64,000 nt of DNA, from positions 36,310,686-36,374,685 of the forward strand of contig OZ034968.1 in NCBI GenBank assembly GCA_964030785.1, read 5' to 3'. This DNA is from Siderastrea siderea. Its lineage: Eukaryota > Cnidaria > Anthozoa > Scleractinia > Rhizangiidae. This document shows positions 34,500 to 45,500 of this stretch, in pieces. Both the position numbers and the translations under genes were made by a program. The number at the start of each line of letters is the position of its first letter. The first letter of the stretch is position 1. The notes beneath the pieces were generated by a model that made no database searches, was not told the DNA's origin, and worked only from the letters and a program-made list of their open reading frames with translations.

Positions 34500-37212
34500 A
34501 GTATGGCTGTTATTTTCGCTATTTAATACCATATCCAATATTAATTCACTATTATATTTATCAAAAAACATACATGTATTTACGCAGAAGCAAAAGAAAT
34601 GTACCTTTTTTGTAAATGTGCAATGTGTGAATCGTGAAATGCTCTCGATGGTAGTAACTGCGTTCTACTTGAAATTGAATTCAAATGACAGTCAGTGTTA
34701 AACTAATTAAAGCAAGTTTATCTTGTTAGGCGTTTCAGTTTACTTTCCACGCCAAACTAATTTAAACCGTTTATTCAGTTGTATAACTGGCGATGTATTC
34801 GAGCTAAGAATCGACATGGTTCGTCACTATCTATGCAATAGATTCTGAGAACTGACGGTGCCAACCGAGTAAAAAGTATCCACCAAAACCTTCCATCAAA
34901 AATGTTATCACAGATAAACTTAAGTTAAAATGATGACAGTGCCTTGGGGAAAACATTTTTATTTCCAAACTTAATTTTAATAATTAGGGTTAGAACTTAG
35001 GCGCCTTTTGAACAGCTTAAGGTCTCCCATTGGCTCTCTTTTTAAAGGTGTTTAGAGGACAAACATAACTTAAAAAAGTCAACATTACCAACCCTCCCTC
35101 CCCCCAACCTTTCCCCCGACCCTGAAAAAGGATCTCTATTTTTCCCGCAAATACAGTCAAAAAGACTGGAAAAGGCTACTATATAAATGTAGACCACATC
35201 TTAGCTGACATTTAAATACACTATGATTTTTAGTCCACAATTGTGATCTACTGGTTTCGTATGCGGCGAACAATTCGCTGTTCTGTGTTCATACGTTTAT
35301 GAATTAAGATGAACGAAGAGGAATCCTCATTCAATCTTTTTAGCTAACGGTTCTTATTTTTTTTTTATTTTTATGAAAATCCGTATTATACTGTGTAACA
35401 GTTTGTTTTTTAGGAACATGAGATGGGTCTGTTTATAAACATCCATTTTTCATGTTATATTCGACATTTTATCATTTAAATGGAAGAATTCGAATTTGCT
35501 TTCCACTGCCACAGCTTGCTTAATTTGTTATGTAAATGACGAATGCTCACAATTGTTTCAGTCCAATAAATAAGCGCATTTTTCACATTCACATTTTATT
35601 CCTTGAAATTGAAGACTGTTTCTTCAATTAGGAACTATATTTATGGGTTAAATGGTTTTGGAGGCTGAACTTACCTGTATACATGCAATTGGCTATGGAT
35701 ACGGATAGTTAGGCTGCGTTTGGTTTTATGACTTGCAGTTTTGTTGAAGTACAATAAGGCAGATTTTCAAATCTAATGGTTGACGTTCAAAACATTCTCT
35801 GTTGACGTATGTCAGGTAAACTGTTTGGTTTTAGCTCTTCCAAATGTGACAGTTATTATTTCAATTATTATCGACCCGGAGGATCTCCGGGGTTGGGGTT
35901 GCTCCATTTTTTTTATGATTAACTCGTTAGGTCACAGAATAAAATGACTCTATTTGGAATAACTGTGTGGTCACAATTTTATTGTTTTTTAAATAGAAGA
36001 TGATTTTCCATATTCTCCACGAAAATGATGCAAGCTGAAATGATTTGTAAAAAAAAAAAATGCTGATGGTGCACGACTGCGGTACCCAAGCGCTTTCAGC
36101 AGTTTTTCTAAACGTCAAAAGAAAAGTGCATTATTTCCTCAGGGAACCTATGAAAAACGGTTTTGGCATAGAATGATTATAGCGTTTGAAACTCACTTGT
36201 AATTCATAAAGAGAAAACAAAGGAAATCACTACTAGTCCAGGAAGGTCACGCCAGGAGGTCAAAATGCTTGCAACAGAATTTTTCTTTTCAACGTAATAA
36301 CTTTGAGGCACGTAAGTCAACAAAAATCAACCCAGGCAAAATACCAAAAAAAAAAAATCGATAGGTTGATGAGTGCCATGTTTTATGCTAATTAACCCCT
36401 TAAAAAGTCTTAGCAGCGAAACTTTGTATTTTTGGTTACAATTAACTCTAAAATTGGTGAAAATGACCCTTTACCCTCGGACGTACAAGCAGTTACACCC
36501 CCACCGTGGTACAGAGGGGGGGGGGGGAGAGGGGTTGATGGTAACTCGCCTTGGGTTTTTGTTATGTTGCAGTATTTCGAAAAGATTTCACCTTTAGTAG
36601 AAAGCCTGTGATGTGCTCTACAAGATGAGGTACACATTATTGGATGCCGCGCTGCTGGGGGCCTATGACGTCATCCAAGATGGCTGCCATTTTGGGCGTC
36701 ATCTTGGATCTTCCCGATAATTAGAAATGGTCAAAAACGTTAAAAATTGGAAATCTTCGATGCTGCTTTCTGTTGACATTTTTTGCACTTTCACTTAAAA
36801 AAGGTAAAAAATACGCATTTTTCTTCAAAAATGGCTTGACCACCTGCTGCTTATGACGTCATATCTCGTAACCATAGCAATCGATTCTCACCAAACCTGT
36901 GTCAAAATGTGTCCAAGGGATGTGCGCACAGCTACTGAAAACGGCTAATCTAGATAATAATTTGTCTCGGAAAAATTCAAGACAAACCTTATGGGGAGGG
37001 GGGGTGGCATCCACCCCCCATCTTGTAAGCCCGAGAGTTAACTGCGCAATATATTTGAATGCCTTTTTTCCCCCAACGTTTAAGCCTTTCTTTCAATCCA
37101 AAAATGCTATCAAAGGATCATAGTGCGAGCTCACATAAATCTGAGAGAATTTTTTCGCGGTTTTTAAAGCTAATTTTGTTCAAGTTCATTTATTTGTGGG
37201 TACTGACTATTT
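34500..37212. other. No recognised gene
   Basis: AT-rich, with a G-run near 36518 and a G-rich GGGGAGGGGGGGTGGC near 36993. The stretch 36640-36860 (GATGACGTC-like CTATGACGTCATCCAAGATG and TTATGACGTCATATC) looks repeat-derived. No coding signal was found. Confidence 0.4.
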
Positions 37213-38034
37213 ATGAGCGGCCGTCCCTAAATATCGCCTGGAGGTGTGTAAAATGAAAAAAATAGAAAATTCCCAAACTTTGTCGGAATATTGGTCTAGG
37301 TAAACTATTTCTGGAAAAATAACTTTTAGTTCGATTAGATTTTTATTTTACGCGAACGGTTACAAAGAGGGTTAGGCGGCTCTCACATCGGGTTTCACGG
37401 GGTCTACACCACGCATCACTTGAACGTCGCCTAAGAAGGAACAAAAAAGTAAATCTAAACAATGAACATCTTGCTGAAAAGAACACATAATTCTTAACAG
37501 TTTGAGCAGTCATTTGTTCAATTCAACACCGAACTAAATATTTGGGCGATTTTTGAATTTTTTCCTTATTTCACCGTTTTTGGCAACACAAAAATATGGC
37601 AAAATTGAGAGGCCAAAAAAGCACATTGGTACTGGAGTTATATCAAGCCAACCCAGCAAAACAGCAAAGTTTCTTCTTAAAATAAATGCAATAAAATTTT
37701 TGGGCTACTCAATCTACGAAATGTTTTCGAGCGCCAAACACAGGTGACACAAAGTTCAAAACACGCCATTTCTCGTCACGTCATTCAGTAGCGTTGAATC
37801 CAAAATGCGGTTTTCAAAAGAGAACATGCCAATTTTTCTTCAATTATCTTTGCTTTTACGAGAGGCAATACAGCTTAGAGTAGTTTTGTCGTAATTGCCG
37901 CTTACGTGGTCTTGAATCGTAACTTTTAGCGGTTAATTTCCAACACACAAAATTCAAATTCTGAGCCGAACCGGTCGCTCTTGGTCGAGAACAATTCACG
38001 CTACTTTGTGTTATTTCTACATAAATCTAATCAA
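37213..38034. repeat. Left arm (about 820 bp) of a long inverted duplication
   Basis: It begins GAGCGGCCGTCCCTAAATAT and matches the reverse complement of 45000-45812 along its whole length. Examples include TTTCACGGGGTCTACACCAC, CAACACAAAAATATGGCAAA and CGTAACTTTTAGCGGTTAAT. Identity is high, roughly 90% or more by eye. The two copies carry parallel short open frames (SPFLATQKYGKIERPKKHIG in both), but no known protein. Confidence 0.88.
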
Positions 38035-38399
38035 GTTAAACCTAGATTGTTTTATCTCGATAGCAAAGAAGAAAATTAGTGTGCTTGTATAACATAAATT
38101 GCCTGAGACAAATAGTTTCATAATCTTTATGCCTTCCGCCTTCGAGGAATTTGAACTGAGTTTACTCGTACCACGAGTCAAGTTCGAGCCCGAGTCATGC
38201 TCGAGTCACGAGTCAAGTTCGAGTCAGGTTAAAAAAAACACGTTTTTTTTTTAAATTTGATTTTAAGTTCTTTTGATTAAGATTATTGCTTTCACAATGT
38301 TGCGCCAACTGTTGCTCAAAGCATCAACAGTCCAAGATACGTAACTTACGTACTTATAACGGTCAGTAATATATAGATTTAGCCAAGCCTAAAAGCGGA

Positions 38400-38446
38400 G
38401 CCCCCCTTTTTGTTTTGTTTGTTTGTTTGTTTGTTTTTGGTTTTTG
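38400..38446. repeat. (GTTT)n microsatellite
   Basis: GTTTGTTTGTTTGTTTGTTT within the long-TIR element. Confidence 0.85.
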
Positions 38447-38514
38447 TTTTGTTTGCTAGCAGTTATTAATTTGTGAAAATACTCTCATTCAAGTCGTTAA
38501 ATTACAAAAAAAAA

Positions 38515-38590
38515 AAAAAAAAGAAAAGAGCCCGGGACATAGGAGTCTGAAGCCGGATATCATTCCACTAGGCCATAAGCGTCTATTGTC
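38515..38590 (-). repeat. tRNA-like SINE fragment
   Basis: On the minus strand it reads ACGCTTATGGCCTAGTGGAA, giving a box A (TGGCCTAGTGG), and ends in a CTCCTATGTCCCGGGCTC segment. It is preceded on the plus strand by a poly-A run (38505-38522), as expected of the tail of a reverse-oriented SINE. Confidence 0.5.
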
Positions 38591-40002
38591 ATTTTGTAAT
38601 TTAATTTTAATAGTTATTTCTTTCTTCGTGACAAGCTGCCCAGCATGAAAATGCCGGTGTTTTTCCTGGCAAAATGTGTTCGGAACGCCGTAAAAACCAT
38701 GGTTATGGACAGAAAAAACCAAAAAGCACTAGCTCTGCTATATTTGGCGTCGAAACCGTTGCGAAAAGCTGCGAACTCAAGCGGTGTGCCGACCGAGTTC
38801 GAACAGAACCGACGAGGCAAATTTGAACTTTTCGCCTGAACTTTATCACCTAATTTTTTTCGCCTAAATTGAACTTTTCCCCTTCCACCAAAAAGACAAC
38901 TGAGTATTCTTTTGAACTTTTTTCTCCATTAACAAATTTGTTTATGACTTTTGTTGTCTTTGTTTGTTTTGCTTCAACGCGGGTCAACATGCGATTTCGC
39001 GCCAAAAACACACGGGATTCAGCACAGGATTATATCCAGTGTATGAAGTGTATTGGTAAGCCTGTGGTGCGGACGGACGGTCACGTGACTATTACGTCAC
39101 TACCAAAATTCCTTGGCTTGATAGGTTACCAAATTTCCTTAGCAATGAAGCTCCGCTGACGCGCGAGCGCTCTGGCTCCTCTATAAAACACGGACTGCAG
39201 AATGAAGACTGCGGACCGGACTGGGCATAAAACGTGGACTGAGTATAAAATGCGGAATGAGTTTAAAAATTGCTGTACTGTCCCATAAATCTCAAAAAAT
39301 GTTACTTTTGCAGTTTTCTCCAGCGCTTTTGAGTAGGGTGTCTTTTATTTACAGTATTTCGTTCAATAATTTTAAATATGGCTTCGAAAATTCTGAAAAT
39401 TACTTCCAAATCAGACAGCAACAAGGAACTTTGAATTTAAAGGAGGGAGATTAGGTTTAAACACAGTTTTTGTACAGAGAGGTTGAGAGTGGGATTGTCA
39501 TACGGCTTAGGTAAGATAAATTACACATTTAAGCTTGGGAGTTGTGGACTTGCATGTTGAAATCAGCTAGACTACTTTTCAGAGCCGACAGCGACTTGCT
39601 TACCTGACTCACGCAACAGAGAAAATTTTTTGGAAACCGGACCAATGGTCACGAATTAAATTTGTCAACTTCGACTTACCTCGTCCCTTTGCAAGAAGAG
39701 CAAAAATCTGCTAAACAAAGCCGTAGAATTATTAAATCTGCTGAAGACAGTTTGTCGAAGACCAAATCTTGCTTCCCCGGCCGTTTAAGCGGTTTCTGAG
39801 TCGAACACTATTAAAACAAATGGACTGGCTGACTGGTCGGACTGAGTATAAAATGCGGACTGAATTTAAACCAACAAGTGCAAAATTGGCTCTTGGAGTG
39901 TGAAATTAATGGAAACAAGAAACTGAATGTTTATGCGCAGACAAATTTTTATTCTCTCTAAAGAGCCGATCCAGATGAAACTTTGAGTTCTTTCCTGACT
40001 TG

Positions 40003-40592
40003 GGCTAAACTACAGAATGCAGGGCCACTTACACACATCTCCAAACGAGCTGGCTCGTTTGGCTCGTTTGCTCACTGCCGAGCCAAACGAGCCACCACAT
40101 ATATACACACAACACTTAAGCGTTCAAACTGAATAATTCATTCCTCGTTCTTTTTATCCACTGCCGAGCCAAACGAGCCAAACGAGCCACCACATATATA
40201 CATCCAACACTTGAGCACTCTCAAATAATTCATTTCTCGTTCTTTTTATCCACTGCCGAGCCAAACGAGCCAAACGAGCCACCACATATATGCATCCAAC
40301 ACTTGAACACTCTCATATAATTCATTTCTCGTTCTTTTTATCTACTGCCGAGCCAAACGAGCCAAACGAGCCACCACATATATACATCCAACACTTGAGC
40401 ACTCTCAAATAATTCACTTCTCATTCTTTTTATCCACTGCCGAGCCAAACGAGCCAAACGAGCCACGACGTATAAACACCTAACACTTAACGCTCAAATA
40501 ACTCATTTCTCGTTCTTTTCATCCACTGCCGAGCCAAACGAGCCACCAAATCCAAATGCCTTCAAAAATGGCCCTGTATCCTGTAGTTGCTC
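40003..40592. mobile_element. 590-bp nested element carrying a 93-bp minisatellite, 9-bp duplication
   Basis: The left end GGCTAAACTACAGAATGCAG and the right end (reverse complement GAGCAACTACAGGATACAGG) are inverted repeats with a one-base indel, continuing into GGGCCA. CCTGACTTG flanks both sides (39994-40002 and 40593-40601). The interior is nearly all tandem repeat. It is nested inside the 38158-41688 element. Confidence 0.8.
40030..40555. repeat. Minisatellite, about 93-bp unit, about six copies
   Basis: Each unit contains CACTGCCGAGCCAAACGAGC, a second CAAACGAGCCACCACATATA, then CATCCAACACTTGAGCACTC and ATTTCTCGTTCTTTTTATC. The array opens with the inverted motif GGCTCGTTTGGCTCGTTTG, so a hairpin can form with the first unit. 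Confidence 0.9.
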
Positions 40593-41699
40593 CCTGACTT
40601 GTTTCTTATCCATTTTGTACTTTTGGTAAACGACGTTCTTAATTTTGAAATTCAGATTAAATAGGAAAACCAAAGACGCGGCTCGAAAGTCATCTCCAAA
40701 GTAGAAGTGCTAATTAATGTCAGCGCTTTTTATTGCACAGTTGAAATTATGTACGCACTCTGAATTTGCAATGTTTACGTTTGTTAGCGTTCCACTCAGA
40801 CCTGCTTAAAAAGCTTAAACGGCCGGGAAAGCAAGATTTGGTCTTCGACAACTCAAAAGCGCTCGAGAAAACTGAAAAAGTAGCATTTTCTGATGTTTAT
40901 TGGTCAGTACAGCAATTTTTAAACTCAGTCCACATTTAATATTCAGTCCGCATTTTATACCCAGTCCGTGTTTTATACCCAGTCCGGTCCGCAGTCTGCA
41001 GTCCGCAGTCCGTGTTTTATACTGACCGTAAATATAACGGCATGTAAACTTTTTATCCTCAAAGCTTCCGAAGAGTCTCTTTCGCTGGCGTCTCTTCTCA
41101 CAGATACGGCCCAAGACAGGCAAAATACTTTTAAAACTGTTGAGATAATTTTACCTCGAAACCCCGAAGACAAGGAGAAAATTAAGGTTCGTACCACAAT
41201 ATGTCTTCCGACATTTTGTCCGCGAAGGGAATAGGTTCATGACGTTTAATGGCATGATATCTTGGGTACCCTGTGGACGCAACAAGACGGTACCTCGAGT
41301 GGCGCGCACGGTCATACATTCTCGCTCGGTGCATCGCGAAAATGGGATTTATTCTTCAGATGTATGCAAATAGAGGTTATATTCTTTCATGAAAATTTAT
41401 AAATACTATGAGCTGTCATCTCTTTTTAAAGCGGGCTGCGAATAGTAGCTCAAACGACGCTCGTGATCAGGTGATCGATCGAACGAGCGAGCAAGCGAAC
41501 TCAGACCACGGACTGTTGAATAATCAGTACTGTTTACCACTGGGACATCATTATGAAAGCAAGAATCGTAATCAGAAGGAATTAAAACAAATTAAGAAAA
41601 ACACAATTGCTTTTTAACCTGACTCGAAATTGACTCGTGACTCGAACTTGACTCGGGCTCGACCTTGACTCGTGCTACGAGTAAACTCATTTGAACTGC

Positions 41700-42555
41700 G
41701 TTTGAACTCTACAGAGAATGCGTTACTCAGCACAAAAGGGTTTGCGGGGGGGAGGGGTGGAGGAATGTGTCCCTGGTCTGCACAGTCACTTAACGGGAAC
41801 TGCATTATTTATTTATTTACTTATTTATCTATTTATTTATTTTTAATTTTACCGTAAATCTAACAATTCACCATCTTTTATTACATTCTAAGATAACACA
41901 TCTGTACATGCCATACTGTGAACCAGAATTGCAACATGCAGGATTCTAATGTGCGTCAGGTCTTCATGTTCACGCAGAAAAGATACCTAGAACCTAATGA
42001 AATAAAGCCCCATGCGCATGAGCAAATTTTCTATGAGAAATGGTTCGACCGCGTACATGGATGAACAAAATTTTCTTTGACAAATGTCCTAATTAATAAT
42101 GTGTGTCTACAATGGCTTTTGGACAGCGGAACAGCAAGCACGCAAGGAGGAAAAGCCGGAAAGTTGATTAGAAGTAATTGAAAAACGTTATCCAAAAATA
42201 AAAGGCTTGTTTTTCAAGTAAAGGCAAGTTAACTTATATCATTTAGCTTGGCAGCAGTAGTTTTACTGAGACATGCAGCAGACCCACCACCTCATGCTCA
42301 TGGAGCCATATCTTCAAACTAGGAGTGGTCGGGAATTTCACAGTCGCGAAAGCCATCACAAGCAAATTTGACTTCTATAAGCCAAATGTATTTTTTAAAG
42401 GGTAATTCCCGTAATAAGGAGAGGGAAGCAAGCAGCAGATATCGTGTGGATTTAAAGGGTACAGAAATAAAGTGCAGGGTCAAGAGTAGCAAAGTTATGA
42501 AGTTTCTGTTACACGGATACCACTAGTACCAGTGGTTTCTTTCGCGTTTATTCAC
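41700..42555. other. No recognised gene; short TTTA repeat
   Basis: ATTTATTTATTTACTTATTT near 41808 is a simple repeat. The rest is unassigned. Confidence 0.4.
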
Positions 42556-42559
42556 AGAG

Positions 42560-45500
42560 CATTCGTCGGCCAAAGGCCAAGCAGTTATCTGATGGCTCAG
42601 GATGAGGGCGGTCATTCACATCCAGGTAAAAGATAAAAATGAGAGGGTTGCTCTTCGAAAATTTTGGAAGGAGCCCCTAAAAGATGCCAGAATTTCTCTC
42701 ATATGGAAACCTTCAACCGGAGACGGAGGTTGATCGATATAGGAAAATACCCATAGCAAAAGCTTACAATCAGTGCACGACTCAGACAAGACATTTCCCT
42801 CTCCAGTGAGGAACCCATCACTGCAACGAGACTACGATTCTGCGAAGTCAAAACCACGAAGTTATTAAATCCGGAGAGGCAGTAAAGATGTCTGAGCCAT
42901 CCCTGGGATTACGAGTGAACAAATAAATTGGGTCTAATGGAATTGAATGTTTTATTGCTGTAAGAGTGTGAATAACTAATGCTTCAAAATGGCTGAAGCG
43001 CCAAAAAGGGAAGCCGAGCTTGGTCAGTTTACTCCAGTCAAACATAACTTTGGATTGACAATAAGAGGCTGTGCGGTGAACCCTTCTTTCACTTCTCTAC
43101 AGAAAACTTGAATTTCCCATCATTCACTTGGCGTTCCGAGATTTTTGGAAGAACATTTCGAATGGAAAGCGCACAAAGTTTCGGCGACACTGGAAAGTTT
43201 TCACGCAGACTTCACTAACTGGAATAGCCCGTTCTTGAGTTCGGTGGATGAAGCCCAGAATGGAAACCAAGGTGTGACGTTGTGAAATGTTGCCTTTTTC
43301 CCATAATAAGCGCTTATTTTAACCCCTAAGAGATACGATAAACACCCACGCCACTTTTATATGTTTAGGTTTGAAATAGTTTATAGCAAATCATATCATG
43401 TTATCCCAAGAAGGGTAAGGGTTTCAAGCTCTAGGCCATTAACCTCAGCCAAAAAGTGTAACCTCTGACCCATCCCACCCATCCTTGCTTACCGATAACA
43501 TGTGTCTTAGCTGACAAAATACATCAACGTCAACTTGCCACGATTTCTCTGCCCGCAAGCTTTGTGTGAGCATTTTGTGAAGCGTTCCGCAGTATGAAAC
43601 TACCTAGGAAACTCAGTCAGAAACGACGGATAAGTGGCAGGTGAGTTTAACAGTGAGTCGTCGTTGACGGGACACTTCACACATAAACATATAAACATAT
43701 TCCGCAGCACCAAAAAGTGTTCTAAATTAATTGAAACAGTGCAGGCATACTCGTGATCACTGACTTGTTCAAAGAATACTGCTTTTTATTGCCCAGTTCT
43801 AGATTTCCTATGTATCTACGGACATTTTCAAAGTATCATCACAGCAAGTAAAACACTTTAATGACTCTTAGCTTGACGTTTTCTGTTTTTTTTGTTTGTT
43901 TGTTTGTTGTTTTTCCCAGAATCTCTTTATCGTCATGCATATATTGAGATTTTGGGGCTGGATAATCTTCATCCTAACACATCCCCCTTCCTCTACCCCC
44001 TCTTCTCCATGCATAACCAAACTCAAATCGAGAAGGCTGTGAAAACGATGAGTAACACGAGGGTAATTATATTCATTACGTCTTTTGCTGTGGATAAACG
44101 TCCAACAGGATTTTGAGGCACCAGTCATAACTGCGTAAACAAGCCAAAGTAAGTAAAGTAAACAAACTGGTAGTTTGCTAAAAAAAAAATGTCAGTTTTA
44201 CATTGTCATAGGATTCAGTGCACGGCCAGTAGATATTGCTGAAGCACCACCCCTCCCTGACACCTTTCTGTGCTGAGTAACGCATTCCCTGCAGAGTTGA
44301 CAATCTATCAAGACTACGAAGCTGTTTCAAACACGAGCACATCGTCAGAATCTGGGGAAAGCGAAATCGTCTCTCCGCAGTTCAAAGGTAATTCTTTGTT
44401 ACACCAGCACATAAAATTCTTTTATCTAAAGTAACAGAAAGCAAATAAGGATTAACATGATTTGTTTTCATGACAACAAATCAAGAACGTTGATTTTGAC
44501 ATTTATTTAGTTTAATTATTACACCGGAAGTTCATTGACTGACATTATGAAATAGCTTTAGCTAAGAATCAAGTTTCGGATGGTTTTACAAGAGTGGATA
44601 ATTTAAGTTAGCTTTCCCGTTTTTTTGAGGACTTTCCCGTTTTCACAGTGAACCATGGGACCCCGCCACGAAGTAAGTTGATTTTCTATTTAGCGTTACA
44701 AGCTTTTGTTATTTAAGTTGTTTCTTTTGGATTTCTGTTAGTGTAATTTGTGTAATGGATCGCACGTGAATAACGATTGTGTAATTGACCGCGTGGTTTA
44801 CCCAGTTTTTAAAAATCTTTTCGAGTTTCTCGGTTGATACAATGTACTTAGGTCTTTTATTTTCGGTTAGTAAGATTAGTTTCTTTTGTTTGTAAATATG
44901 TGATTTGCTGTATTTATTTCAGATCGAATAACAATCTTGTAAAATTATACGATTCGGGGGTCCAAGGTTCTCTTGGCGGTTTTCATCCGACGGATCATGG
45001 TTAGATTAATGTAGAAATATCACGAAGTAGCGTAAATTGTTCTCGACCGAGGGCCGGTTCGCTCAGAATTTGAATTTTGTGTGTTGGAAATTAACCGCTA
45101 AAAGTTACGATTCAAGACCACGTAAGCGGCAATTAAGACAAAACTACTCTAAGCTGTATTGCCTCTCGTAAAAACAAAGATAATTGAAGAAAAGTTGGCA
45201 TGTTCTCCTTTGAAAACCGCATTTTGGATTCAACGCGTTTAAATGCCGTGACAAGAAATGGCGTGTTTTGACCTTTGTGTCACCTGTGTTCTGCGCTCGT
45301 AAAAATTTCGCAGATTGAGTAGCCCAAAAATTTTCTTGCATTTATTTTAAGAAGAAACTTTGCTGTCTTGCTGGGTTGGCTTGATATAACTCCAGTACCA
45401 ATGTGCTTTTTTGGCCTCTCAATTTTGCCATATTTTTGTGTTGCCAAAAACGGTGAAATAAGGAAAAAATTCAAAAATCGCCCAAATATGTAGTTCGGTG

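Larger units (their letters stand above)
38158..41688. mobile_element. 3.5-kb long-TIR element with 9-bp duplication (Mutator/Foldback-like)
   Basis: The termini are GAGTTTACTCGTACCACGAG and its inverted partner ending CTACGAGTAAACTC, flanked by the direct repeat ATTTGAACT (38149-38157 and 41689-41697). The inverted repeats are about 80 bp long and built of iterated CGAGTCAAGTT-like 12-mers, a Foldback-like design. Further in, a second inverted pair carries GGACTGAGTATAAAATGCGG units (39180-39320 plus and 40890-41030 minus). A 590-bp element is nested at 40003. No transposase frame is recognised; frames at 38645-38839 and 38869-39159 are short and unassigned. Confidence 0.85.

Noticed and set aside
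40815..41123. Minus-strand frame with repeated GLGIKCGL-like units
   Set aside because: The apparent peptide repeat comes from the GGACTGAGTATAAAATGCGG DNA repeat inside the long-TIR element, not a coding repeat.
43104..43271. Exon beginning after TCTCTACAG and ending at CAAG|GTGTGA
   Set aside because: The frame that is open to the donor has a TGA just after the acceptor, and the phase 1 frame from the acceptor stops at TAA before the donor. No frame spans the whole segment.
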